Source: Candidatus Opimibacter iunctus (lineage in GTDB: Bacteria; Bacteroidota; Bacteroidia; Chitinophagales; Saprospiraceae). Taken from it: a stretch of 64,000 bases of DNA. Made by a program: the position numbers and the translations under genes. The notes beneath the pieces are model-generated. The model did no database searches and had not been told where the DNA came from. It saw only the letters and a list, made by a program, of their open reading frames with translations. Below, in pieces: positions 25,235 to 32,951 of this stretch; positions within the stretch are counted from its first letter, which is position 1; each line of letters starts with the position of its first letter. The stretch spans positions 124,001-188,000 of the forward strand of contig JADJVH010000010.1 of assembly GCA_016716665.1 (NCBI GenBank), read 5' to 3'.

Positions 25235-28200
25235 ATGACTACACGAACTAACCTGCTGAGACAAGCAGTCAAAGACCGCATACTTGTATTGGATGGCGCT
25301 ATGGGCACCATGCTCCAGCGTTATAAGCTCACCGAAGCAGACTACCGCGGAGAGCCGTTTGCCACCTGGCCATCTGATCTCAAAGGCAATCACGATCTCC
25401 TGAATATCACCCGGCCTGATGTGGTGGGCCAGGTGCACCGCGATTATTACCTGGCAGGCGCCGATATCGTCGAGACCAATACGTTCAATGCCAATGCCAT
25501 CAGCCAGGCTGATTACGGCACGCAAGCCCATGTTTATGAAATCAACCTCGCTGCTGCACGGCTGGCTCGCAAAGTAGCGGATGAGTTTACTGTACAAAAC
25601 CCATCCAAGCCAAGATTTGTCGCTGGCTCGATGGGACCAACCAATCGTACCGCGTCCATGTCACCTGATGTCAACAGGCCCGGGTTTCGTGCTACTACGT
25701 TTAAGGAATTAGCGGATGCGTATGCCGAACAGGCCCGCGGACTTATCGATGGTGGTGTAGACTTGTTGCTGATCGAGACTGTGTTTGATACGCTCAACTG
25801 CAAGGCAGCACTTTTTGGAATCACTACCTTGATTGAAGAGACCAATGCAGATGTACTCATCGGTGTGTCTGGCACAATCACAGATGCGAGTGGGCGTACA
25901 CTCTCGGGTCAGACCATTGAGGCTTTCTGGATTTCTATATCACATGCTCCGCTCTTTTGTGTGGGGATCGATTGCGCCCTGGGTGCTGCAGAGATGAGAC
26001 CTTATATCGAAAGCCTCTCGCAGATCGCCAATGTGCCGCTGATCGTTTTCCCAAATGCAGGTTTACCAAATGAACTCGGTGGCTATGATCAGACTGCCGA
26101 AGTGATGAAAGGACTCATGCGCGGATTTGGCCAAAGCGGTTTCTTCAATATCGCAGGCGGATGTTGCGGTACAACCCCGGAACACATACGTGCGATCGCA
26201 GATGCTGTAAGCGACCTGCCTCCACGTATCATCCCCGAAGCCAATCCATACACACAGCTCAGTGGCATGGAACCGCTGACCATCCGCCCCGAAAGCAACT
26301 TTGTCAATATCGGCGAGCGGACCAATGTCACGGGTTCGGCAAAATTTGCCAAACTCATCCGCGAAGAAAAATACCAGGAAGCACTGAGCGTCGCACTGCA
26401 ACAAGTCGAAAGCGGTGCGCAGGTCCTTGATATCAACATGGATGAAGGGTTGTTGGATTCGAAGCAGGTGATGGTGGAGTTTCTCAATCTCATGGGTTCT
26501 GAGCCGGATATCGCTAAGTTGCCTTTCATGATTGATAGCTCCAAGTGGGACATCATCGAAGCGGGATTGCAATGCGTGCAGGGCAAGTGTATCGTCAACA
26601 GCATCTCCATGAAAGAAGGAGAAGCTGCCTTTATCCATCATGCTAAGCTCGTGCGCAAATATGGCGCGGCTGTAGTCGTCATGGCCTTTGATGAAGATGG
26701 GCAGGCGGATACGACAGATCGTAAAGTGTCTATCTGTGTGAGAGCCTACAAGATCCTAACAGAGATCGTAGGATTCCCTCCGCAGGATATCATCTTTGAT
26801 CCCAACATCTTTGCCATCGGGACAGGGATAGCTGAGCACAATGATTATGCGATCAACTTTATCGAAGCGACCCGCATGATCAAATCGCTTTGCCCCGGAG
26901 CAAAGATCAGCGGAGGAGTGAGTAATATCTCCTTTTCGTATCGCGGCAACAATGCGGTGCGTGAAGCAATGCATGCGGCCTTCCTCTATCATGCGATCAA
27001 GGCAGGTATGGACATGGGGATCGTCAATGCGGGGATGATCGAGGTGTATGAAGAGGTGGATCCAGAGTTGTTGAAGAAAGTAGAGGATGTCATCTTCAAT
27101 CGCCATCCGGATGCTACAGAAGCATTGACTACATATGCAGAAGATGTGAAGTCTTCCGGCAAAGTGATACAACGTGAGCAGGCCTGGCGTGAAGAGAATG
27201 TTCAGGAAAGATTGAAGCACTCCCTGGTACGCGGCATCACTGAATACATCGAGGTCGATACCGAAGAGGCGAGATTGCAATACAAGCGTCCGCTCGAAGT
27301 GATCGAAGGGCCGTTGATGGACGGCATGAATGTCGTGGGTGAATTATTTGGCCAGGGAAAAATGTTCTTGCCACAGGTTGTCAAGAGTGCGCGGGTTATG
27401 AAGACTGCGGTGGCTTATCTCACGCCTTTCCTCGAGGCTGACAAGCAAGTTGGTGATGCTACAGCCAAAGGAAAAATCCTGATGGCTACTGTCAAGGGTG
27501 ATGTACATGATATCGGAAAGAATATCGTGGGCGTCGTGCTGGCGTGCAACAACTATGACATCGTTGACCTAGGTGTGATGGTGCCTGCAGACAAAATACT
27601 TCGCATCGCGCGCGAGGAGAATGTGGATATCATCGGGCTCAGTGGGTTGATCACGCCTTCGCTTGATGAAATGGTGCATGTGGCTGCGGAGATGGAGCGT
27701 GAAGGATTTGTATTGCCACTGATGATTGGTGGCGCTACGACTTCGCGCTTGCATACAGCGCTCAAGATCGAACCGAAATATCATAAGGGACCTGTCGTGC
27801 ATGTGCTCGATGCTTCAAAGGCAGTAGGTGTGGCTTCGCAATTGTTGTCTGATGACAAAGTGAAGCGTGCTGCATTCCTCGAAGAGATCAAGGCCAACTA
27901 TGAGCAGATGCGTGTGGCGAGAGAGGGCAAGAATACAAAACGGTATATCACGCTCGAAGCTGCGCGGGCCAATCGTTATCAGCCTGACTGGGCATCATAC
28001 GATCCTCCGGTTCCAAAGAAGACGGGTGTGTGGGCATTGAAAGATTATGATCTTGCAGAGCTCAGGAAATACATTGACTGGACGCCATTCTTCCAGAGCT
28101 GGCAGTTGGCCGGAAAATATCCTGAGATCTTCAACGATGCGGTGGTGGGACATGAAGCGAAGAAACTCTTTGATGATGCACAGGCCATGCTGGATAAGAT

Positions 28201-28957
28201 CATTGCCGGCAAGTGGATCAAAGCGAATGCTGTGGTGGGTATATTCCCTGCAAATAGTTTTGTGGATGACATAAAAATATATGCCCCTTCTGCCGTTCCG
28301 CCCTTCCGCCTTTCTGCCAATTCATCCCCTGATGCAATTGACAAAGAGGTTATCATGGAGCTCCATCATCTTCGTCAACAAGTCGCTAAGACACCTGGTC
28401 AACCTAATTATTGTCTGTCGGATTTCATTGCACCGGTGGAGAGTGGAAAGCAGGATTACATTGGAGGCTTTGCGGTGACAGCAGGATTAGAGATAGAAGA
28501 TAAAGTCAAGGAATTTGAGGCCGTGCATGATGACTACCATGCGATCCTGTTGAAGGCATTGGCGGATCGTTTTGCGGAGGCCTTTGCGGAGCGGATGCAT
28601 GAGCGGATGCGTAAGGAGTGGTGGGGCTATGCCAGTGATGAGAATCTTGACAATACCACCTTGATTGCAGAAGGGTATCGCGGGATACGTCCTGCACCAG
28701 GCTATTCAGCCTGCCCTGATCACACAGAGAAGGCATTGTTATTTGAATTGCTCGACGTCCCTGCGCAGGCGGGTATCACATTGACAGAGAGTATGGCCAT
28801 GTATCCTGCCGCTAGTGTGAGTGGTTGGTACTTCTCTCATCCGGAGAGTAAGTATTTTGCGGTGAGTGGGATAGACCAGGACCAGTTGGAAGATTATGCG
28901 AAGAGGAAGGGGATGAGTATTCCACAGATGGAACGGTGGCTAAGTCCATTGTTGTAA
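25235..28957 (+). CDS. metH: Cobalamin-dependent methionine synthase
   Basis: Transfers a methyl group from methyl-tetrahydrofolate to homocysteine through methylcobalamin. The 1240-residue chain has all four modules. The homocysteine domain (about 1-330) starts LDGAMGTMLQRY, with zinc ligands in GIDCALGA and NIAGGCCGTTPEH. The pterin domain (about 350-620) contains FVNIGERTNVTGS. The B12 domain (about 650-890) has the cobalt-binding DVHDIGKNIVG. The reactivation domain (about 905-1240) contains RPAPGYSACPDHTEK. It is full length. The upstream SAM-type riboswitch suggests repression by its downstream product, S-adenosylmethionine. Confidence 0.97.
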   Translation: MTTRTNLLRQAVKDRILVLDGAMGTMLQRYKLTEADYRGEPFATWPSDLKGNHDLLNITRPDVVGQVHRDYYLAGADIVETNTFNANAISQADYGTQAHVYEINLAAARLARKVADEFTVQNPSKPRFVAGSMGPTNRTASMSPDVNRPGFRATTFKELADAYAEQARGLIDGGVDLLLIETVFDTLNCKAALFGITTLIEETNADVLIGVSGTITDASGRTLSGQTIEAFWISISHAPLFCVGIDCALGAAEMRPYIESLSQIANVPLIVFPNAGLPNELGGYDQTAEVMKGLMRGFGQSGFFNIAGGCCGTTPEHIRAIADAVSDLPPRIIPEANPYTQLSGMEPLTIRPESNFVNIGERTNVTGSAKFAKLIREEKYQEALSVALQQVESGAQVLDINMDEGLLDSKQVMVEFLNLMGSEPDIAKLPFMIDSSKWDIIEAGLQCVQGKCIVNSISMKEGEAAFIHHAKLVRKYGAAVVVMAFDEDGQADTTDRKVSICVRAYKILTEIVGFPPQDIIFDPNIFAIGTGIAEHNDYAINFIEATRMIKSLCPGAKISGGVSNISFSYRGNNAVREAMHAAFLYHAIKAGMDMGIVNAGMIEVYEEVDPELLKKVEDVIFNRHPDATEALTTYAEDVKSSGKVIQREQAWREENVQERLKHSLVRGITEYIEVDTEEARLQYKRPLEVIEGPLMDGMNVVGELFGQGKMFLPQVVKSARVMKTAVAYLTPFLEADKQVGDATAKGKILMATVKGDVHDIGKNIVGVVLACNNYDIVDLGVMVPADKILRIAREENVDIIGLSGLITPSLDEMVHVAAEMEREGFVLPLMIGGATTSRLHTALKIEPKYHKGPVVHVLDASKAVGVASQLLSDDKVKRAAFLEEIKANYEQMRVAREGKNTKRYITLEAARANRYQPDWASYDPPVPKKTGVWALKDYDLAELRKYIDWTPFFQSWQLAGKYPEIFNDAVVGHEAKKLFDDAQAMLDKIIAGKWIKANAVVGIFPANSFVDDIKIYAPSAVPPFRLSANSSPDAIDKEVIMELHHLRQQVAKTPGQPNYCLSDFIAPVESGKQDYIGGFAVTAGLEIEDKVKEFEAVHDDYHAILLKALADRFAEAFAERMHERMRKEWWGYASDENLDNTTLIAEGYRGIRPAPGYSACPDHTEKALLFELLDVPAQAGITLTESMAMYPAASVSGWYFSHPESKYFAVSGIDQDQLEDYAKRKGMSIPQMERWLSPLL

Positions 28958-29180
28958 AGCTCCTCTGACCCCCCACCCCCTGAAAGGGGGACCAGAATGC
29001 ATTTCAATTGATTTTTAAAAAAAACAATTGATATTGGTAGCCTCCCTTTGAATGCCGTAGCTTTTTTGCGGAGGCATTTGGCTGCCAATGGCAGGAGCAT
29101 ACAACTGCTGTGGCTATTGCACAGTCATATTCAGCAGCCTCCTGGCTGCAGGCAGGGACTCCTTCTACCATGCTATACCC

Positions 29181-29229
29181 GTCAGGGGCTGAACCCCCTT
29201 CCTACCAGCGCGCCCCTTCAGAGCTTTTT
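29181..29229 (+). repeat. Dispersed repeat A (GTCAGGGGCT...GCGCGCCCCTTCAG)
   Basis: A ~47-bp element: GTCAGGGGCTGAACCCCC, then TTCCTACCA, then GCGCGCCCCTTCAGAGCTTT. It has two internal palindromic parts (GGGGCTGAACCCC and CCCTTCAGAGC-like). Other copies are at 30948 (split), 32205, 39777 and 43050. Confidence 0.8.
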
Positions 29230-29319
29230 CAAACAATACGGATCACTAATGGGAATTCAAATTCCTGAATCATCCCTTTATAATAGTGTTTATTTGTCAT
29301 TATTTGTTTTATAATCTTA

Positions 29320-29327
29320 TATATTTG
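29320..29327 (+). promoter_or_regulatory. Candidate -7 box TATATTTG upstream of the Fic fusion
   Basis: TATATTTG matches TAnnTTTG. TTTG at 29293-29296 lies 23 bp upstream and could serve as a -33 element. This would start transcription near 29334, ahead of the small 29355 frame. Confidence 0.45.
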
Positions 29328-29466
29328 CAATTTCCACCACTTTATCAGGTTATAATGGAAAATATCCGCTTTAGTGATTATTCAGGTGTTTTTAATATAT
29401 TTTATTTGCACATAATATGTTTATAGTAGTATTTATTTGTTATGTTTACTTAAACAAGGGCATATA

Positions 29467-30948
29467 ATGGAAAATATTCTACCAAACCAGCTGCAAGAGG
29501 TCGTTTTTTCCTCAAGTGACCCTAAGTACAGCAGGCAAATCTCGAGGCTGGAAAAAGCTGGGAAACTTAAAAAGATAGCTCCCAGGGTCTTCACCCCAAA
29601 TCTTACAGATCAGCCAGAGGTCATCATTAAAAGAAACCTTTTTACAATCCTTGGCCACTTATACCCTGGTGCGATACTCAGCCACCGATCGGCGCTGGAG
29701 TTTCAACCCACTCCGGCAGGTTATGTTTTCCTGACCTACAGCTATACCCGAAAAATCAGCTTGCCGGGAATAACCTTGCGGATCATGGAGGGGCATGGAC
29801 CTATTGAAGGAGATAATATCCTATCAGGTGAACTATATGTCTCTCAACTGGAACGCGCATTACTCGAAAATCTTGAGGTAAGCCGAAAGCAAGGCCCGGA
29901 ATCAAAAGCCATTCCTTTGGTTAAAGTGGAAGAGCGATTGGAGATGGTTGTCCGTGTGCAAGGGGAAGCGGGTCTAAATACCCTTAGAGACAAAGCAAGA
30001 GTCATTGCAGAAAAGTTGGGTCTGCAGACGGAGTTTAAAAAACTGGACAAATGTATTAGTGCAATCCTTCGTACACAACCGTCAAAAATATTAACCTCCC
30101 CGCTGGCCATGGCGAGGGCTTTTGGGCATCCTTACGACCCCGCCAGAATCACCTTGTTTGAAAAACTATTTATCGCCCTGAAGCAACAGGAATTCAGGTA
30201 TCTGCCGGAGAAAAACACAAGTGCTGCATCCTTCCGCAACTTTGCATTCTTTGAAGCCTACTTTTCCAATTATATCGAAGGCACTGAATTTGAACTCACA
30301 GATGCATTGCACATCATCGAAACCGGCACTCCTATGCCATCTCGTGATGAAGATTCACATGACATACTAGGCACTTATAAAATCGTCAGCAAGCGAGACG
30401 AAATGAAGCAAGTGCCATCGGTTGCGGATCAATTGCTGGATATGCTGCTCTATCGTCACCAGGTACTCTTGTCTGCGAGAACAGCAAAACATCCTGGCCA
30501 GTTTAAAGACAGGAACAATCGTGCAGGCAATACACACTTTGTCGACTATACACTTGTCCGGGGTACCTTGATAAAGGGTTTTGAGTATTACAATGCACTG
30601 TCACATCCTTTTGCACGTGCCGCCTATATCATGTTTCTGATCAGCGAAGTTCATCCGTTCCTGGATGGAAATGGCCGTATTGCCAGGATCATGATGAATG
30701 CTGAGCTGGTCTGCCAGGGTCAGGCGAAAATCATCATCCCCACTGTATACAGAGATGATTATCTGGGTGCCTTGAGAAGACTATCGCGGCAAGAAGATCC
30801 CGCAGCCTATATCCGTATGCTTGAGCGCGCGCATACTTTCAGCGATACGCTGACAGGAGATGACATCGGCATCATGCAAAAGCAACTGGAAGATGCCAAT
30901 GCATTTGAAGAGCACGGGCAGGCGATCCTGCGAATTTCCGGGGAGTAG
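29467..30948 (+). CDS. AbiEi-like winged-helix/Fic domain fusion protein
   Basis: About 493 residues from the ATG at 29467, chosen over 29437 because the extra ten residues look non-native. Residues 1-190 resemble the AbiEi antitoxin family: a winged-helix start (YSRQISRLEKAGKLKKIAPRVF) and a following SHRSALEF domain. Residues ~225-480 are a Fic AMP-transferase domain with the complete catalytic motif HPFLDGNGRIAR (396-407). A class II-type inhibitory helix SNYIEG (267-272) supplies the glutamate that blocks ATP. Fic enzymes usually adenylylate a protein target. AbiEi is the antitoxin of a type IV toxin-antitoxin pair, so the fusion could be self-regulated DNA-binding plus AMPylation (inference). 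Confidence 0.85.
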   Translation: MENILPNQLQEVVFSSSDPKYSRQISRLEKAGKLKKIAPRVFTPNLTDQPEVIIKRNLFTILGHLYPGAILSHRSALEFQPTPAGYVFLTYSYTRKISLPGITLRIMEGHGPIEGDNILSGELYVSQLERALLENLEVSRKQGPESKAIPLVKVEERLEMVVRVQGEAGLNTLRDKARVIAEKLGLQTEFKKLDKCISAILRTQPSKILTSPLAMARAFGHPYDPARITLFEKLFIALKQQEFRYLPEKNTSAASFRNFAFFEAYFSNYIEGTEFELTDALHIIETGTPMPSRDEDSHDILGTYKIVSKRDEMKQVPSVADQLLDMLLYRHQVLLSARTAKHPGQFKDRNNRAGNTHFVDYTLVRGTLIKGFEYYNALSHPFARAAYIMFLISEVHPFLDGNGRIARIMMNAELVCQGQAKIIIPTVYRDDYLGALRRLSRQEDPAAYIRMLERAHTFSDTLTGDDIGIMQKQLEDANAFEEHGQAILRISGE

Positions 30949-31103
30949 TCAGGGGCTAAACCCCCTTTCTTTGGTCGCCGAAGCCATGGAATGGCATTCC
31001 ATTCCATGAGCGAAGGTGATCCTTTGGTCACCGAAGCCTTTGAATGGTAAGCCATTCCAAAGGGCGAAGGTGACCTACCAGCGCGCCCCTTCAGGGCTTT
31101 TTC
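30948..31103 (+). repeat. Repeat A split by two tandem 53-bp hairpin units
   Basis: A repeat-A copy starts at the Fic stop codon (GTCAGGGGCTAAACCCCC, 30948-30965, to 30969). It resumes at 31076 with TACCAGCGCGCCCCTTCAGG. Between them are exactly two 53-bp units (30970-31022 and 31023-31075), both TTTGGTC(G/A)CCGAAGCC, hairpin, then GCGAAGGTGA(T/C)CC. The central stems differ in sequence but stay paired: CATGGAATGG with CCATTCCATG, and CCTTTGAATGG with CCATTCCAAAGG. Confidence 0.85.
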
Positions 31104-31156
31104 GAAAACCTACTTTGATCGCCAAAGTCTTTTAAAGAGGATATTCCTATCCCAAA

Positions 31157-31201
31157 TTAACCATGTAATTCTAACATCAAATGTTAGAATTACATGGTTA
31201 A
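31157..31201 (-). terminator. Perfect 21-bp inverted repeat at the end of hepT
   Basis: Arms 31157-31177 and 31181-31201 around a CAA loop; one arm covers the hepT stop codon. The stem is AT-rich and the flanking U-tract (minus strand AATTTGGG) is weak, so it may act as a terminator for the mntA-hepT transcript or protect its 3' end. Confidence 0.6.
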
Positions 31202-31551
31202 AGATTAAATTCATTTTCCAGGATCACCTCGATAGTGGCTTTAAGCCGGGGCAGTTCCCCTTCAATGATATTCCAAACTGCAGACAGTTTAATATTGAAA
31301 TATTCGTGGGCGATCAGGTTACGAAAGGATCTGACCTTATGCCAAGGATAGGCATAGCGCTCTAGCTTTTCGCTTTCGACATGATTGATGGCTTCGCCGA
31401 TGACTGTAAATTGAAATAAAACGGCATCGTGTAAAAGCGGAGTATCCGTGAAGTGAATCGAATCAGATTCCTTTACATATTCCTCTATTGTTTGGATAGC
31501 CTGCAGAATATGCTGAAGTCTCTTTTGGCTTTCAAGATTCGGATTTTTCAT
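31198..31551 (-). CDS. hepT: HepT-like toxin (DUF86 ribonuclease)
   Basis: A 117-residue all-alpha protein of the HepT/DUF86 family, the ribonuclease toxin of the HepT/MntA system. The catalytic R-x4-H-x-Y motif is present as RNLIAHEY (about residues 77-84), including the tyrosine that MntA adenylylates to silence the toxin. The start overlaps the mntA stop by 20 bp, typical of coupled antitoxin-first pairs. The gene ends within a strong hairpin. Confidence 0.88.
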   Translation of the reverse strand: MKNPNLESQKRLQHILQAIQTIEEYVKESDSIHFTDTPLLHDAVLFQFTVIGEAINHVESEKLERYAYPWHKVRSFRNLIAHEYFNIKLSAVWNIIEGELPRLKATIEVILENEFNL

Positions 31552-32128
31552 ACACTAGTTTTAAATCCGGCTCCACATTTTTACGGACGTGTGGCTTGAA
31601 AGCATCTATAAATCCTATATCCACTTTCCGGTGGATGGCCAGTTCGATTTGGTGCTGTATCTCTGCAAGGTCAAAATAGCTGAATGAATCATCCGCTTCG
31701 ATAGCAATGTCGATATCACTGCCTGGTCTGTCATCGCCCCTGGAAAAGGAGCCATATATCCATGCCTTTCGTATCGCGGAGAAGGCCTTGATCACTTTTT
31801 TGATTTGCGATGTAATAGCCTTGCGATCTGTTTTCTGAAAAGTCCGGTAAGCTACCTGCTCCTCTGCCATTTGTAACGCTTTAAGACCGGACTCTTCTTC
31901 TCCAATAGTGTACATGATCTTATCTGATAGCCAGGCCACCAGGAGATCCTCCTGGCTTACCTTGAAATATTCTGCCAGTTGTATTATCTGTACTCTCGGG
32001 ATATTCCTTTGACCCCGCTCTATCTTGCTTAGGATCGCTTGATCTATGTCCAGAAATCCGGCAACCTCCCTGAGCGGTAGCTTTTTTTCCTTTCGCAGTT
32101 TTCGAATCATCGTACCTAGGCTATCCAT
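31532..32128 (-). CDS. mntA: MntA-like antitoxin: HTH domain fused to minimal nucleotidyltransferase
   Basis: About 198 residues from the ATG at 32128. I reject 32182 because it would put the operator palindrome inside the coding region. Residues ~3-60 are a Cro/C1-type helix-turn-helix (LGTMIRKLRKEKKLPLREVA, then AILSKIERGQRNIP). Residues ~95-190 are a minimal nucleotidyltransferase with GSFSRGDDRPGSDIDIAIE, an exact G-S-x10-D-x-D signature. The nucleotidyltransferase adds AMP to HepT; the HTH likely binds its own promoter. Ordinary MntA lacks the HTH, so this fusion joins both antitoxin and repressor roles. Confidence 0.88.
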   Translation of the reverse strand: MDSLGTMIRKLRKEKKLPLREVAGFLDIDQAILSKIERGQRNIPRVQIIQLAEYFKVSQEDLLVAWLSDKIMYTIGEEESGLKALQMAEEQVAYRTFQKTDRKAITSQIKKVIKAFSAIRKAWIYGSFSRGDDRPGSDIDIAIEADDSFSYFDLAEIQHQIELAIHRKVDIGFIDAFKPHVRKNVEPDLKLVYEKSES

Positions 32129-32135
32129 AATATAT

Positions 32136-32156
32136 TTTTGACAATATTTGTCAAAA
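32136..32156. promoter_or_regulatory. Palindromic operator upstream of mntA-hepT
   Basis: A perfect dyad, TTTTGACA - 5 bp - TGTCAAAA, whose near edge is 7 bp from the mntA ATG. Size and symmetry fit a dimeric HTH repressor, consistent with autoregulation by the HTH-MntA product. No protein-binding evidence is available from sequence alone. Confidence 0.7.
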
Positions 32157-32204
32157 TTAGGGGGTTTGAATATTAAATGCAAGGCCTACATAACTTTTCC
32201 GTCA

Positions 32205-32252
32205 GTCAGGGGCTGAACCCCCTTCCTACTAACGCGCCCCTTCAGGGCTTTT
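32205..32252 (+). repeat. Dispersed repeat A
   Basis: GTCAGGGGCTGAACCCCC, then TTCCTACTAACGCGCCCCTT, then CAGGGCTTTTC. Intact copy, without the insertion seen at 30970-31075. Confidence 0.8.
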
Positions 32253-32310
32253 CTGATCACAGATCACCCGATTACCGATCACAGATTACCCTTTCTCCCA
32301 CACCCACTAC

Positions 32311-32350
32311 CCACACCTCTTACTGTCTTACTGTCTCACTGTCTTACACA
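32311..32350. repeat. 8-bp repeat CTTACTGT/CTCACTGT
   Basis: Four units just upstream of the next gene. A related array is at 32839-32876 on its other side, so the gene is flanked by matching arrays. Confidence 0.75.
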
Positions 32351-32367
32351 GGCCGTATCTTACACCC

Positions 32368-32772
32368 ATGACCCTGTCCATCCACACGACTCCCGGTACG
32401 CGCATCCGCTCTTCCACCCGGAAGAAACTGAGGGAGCAGACCCAGGAGGAAAAGCAGGTGATCGTACATTGTCACTACACCTGCACCAATCCCTATGGCA
32501 TGTACATCCGGATCTGGCCATCTACCTACCTGATTGCCCGGGATGTTGCCCATCGCAGCGAGCTGGTCCATGCAGAAAACATCCCCCTGGCCCCCGATTG
32601 GATGGCTGTGCCTCCCGGAGCCAAGAGTCAGTTTACCCTGATCTTCAGCGGCCTCCCCAAGGACTGCCAGCGCTTTGACCTGGCGGAGATCATCCCCCAG
32701 GAGGGTGGCTTCTTTGTGGCGGATATTGAGCGGAATGAGATGGATGTGTATGAGGTGGAAATGGGGGAGTAG
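32368..32772 (+). CDS. Hypothetical protein, probable beta-sandwich
   Basis: A 134-residue protein I do not recognise. The first ~35 residues are rich in Arg, Lys, Thr and Gln. The rest alternates hydrophobic and polar residues (VIVHCHYTCTNPYGMYIRIW, KSQFTLIFSGLP, CQRFDLAEIIPQEGGFFVAD), suggesting a compact beta-sandwich. It has no signal peptide, so it is probably cytoplasmic. The last 33 bp are repeated 137 bp downstream. It lies inside the accessory island, between the HTH-MntA/HepT pair and the DUF2075 helicase. Confidence 0.6.
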   Translation: MTLSIHTTPGTRIRSSTRKKLREQTQEEKQVIVHCHYTCTNPYGMYIRIWPSTYLIARDVAHRSELVHAENIPLAPDWMAVPPGAKSQFTLIFSGLPKDCQRFDLAEIIPQEGGFFVADIERNEMDVYEVEMGE

Positions 32773-32912
32773 TTTCCTCAGCATAGAGCAATTCCAAAAT
32801 GTTCAGGCTTGTCGGAATCTCTCACCCACACAGAGAACTCACACATCTTACTTTCTCACTGTCTCACTATCTTACATCAGGATGTGTATGAGGTTGAGAT
32901 GGGGGAGTAATT
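32744..32912 (+). repeat. Duplicated 3' end of the hypothetical gene
   Basis: GATGTGTATGAGGT and the following ATGGGGGAGTA occur at 32744-32774 (the gene's own last codons, DVYEVEMGE and stop) and again at 32881-32911. An 8-bp array (32839-32876) and a unique ~60-bp stretch lie between them. This is consistent with a tandem duplication that lost most of the second copy. Confidence 0.7.
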
Positions 32913-32951
32913 TTTCTTATTTTAAACCATTCATTTATAAAACAAACCCCA

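Larger units (their letters stand above)
28958..29466 (+). other. Intergenic region before the Fic fusion gene, with repeats and a short duplicated start
   Basis: A 509-bp gap. It holds a CCCCCTGAAAGGGGG palindrome just after metH (about 28976-28990) and a repeat-A copy at 29181-29229, then AT-rich DNA. A 15-bp sequence TATAATGGAAAATAT appears twice, at 29353 and across the Fic start at 29465. The first copy begins a 23-codon frame (29355-29426, MENIRF...) that shares MENI with the Fic protein. I cannot tell whether this is a leader peptide or a remnant. Confidence 0.5.

Noticed and set aside
29048..29314. Open frame containing the GLNPLPT peptide
   Set aside because: The peptide is a translation of repeat A; the same peptide appears at 32177 in another copy.
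32368..32772. ApaG-like protein
   Set aside because: Length and beta pattern are loosely similar, but the characteristic ApaG glycine-rich and PG motifs are not seen.
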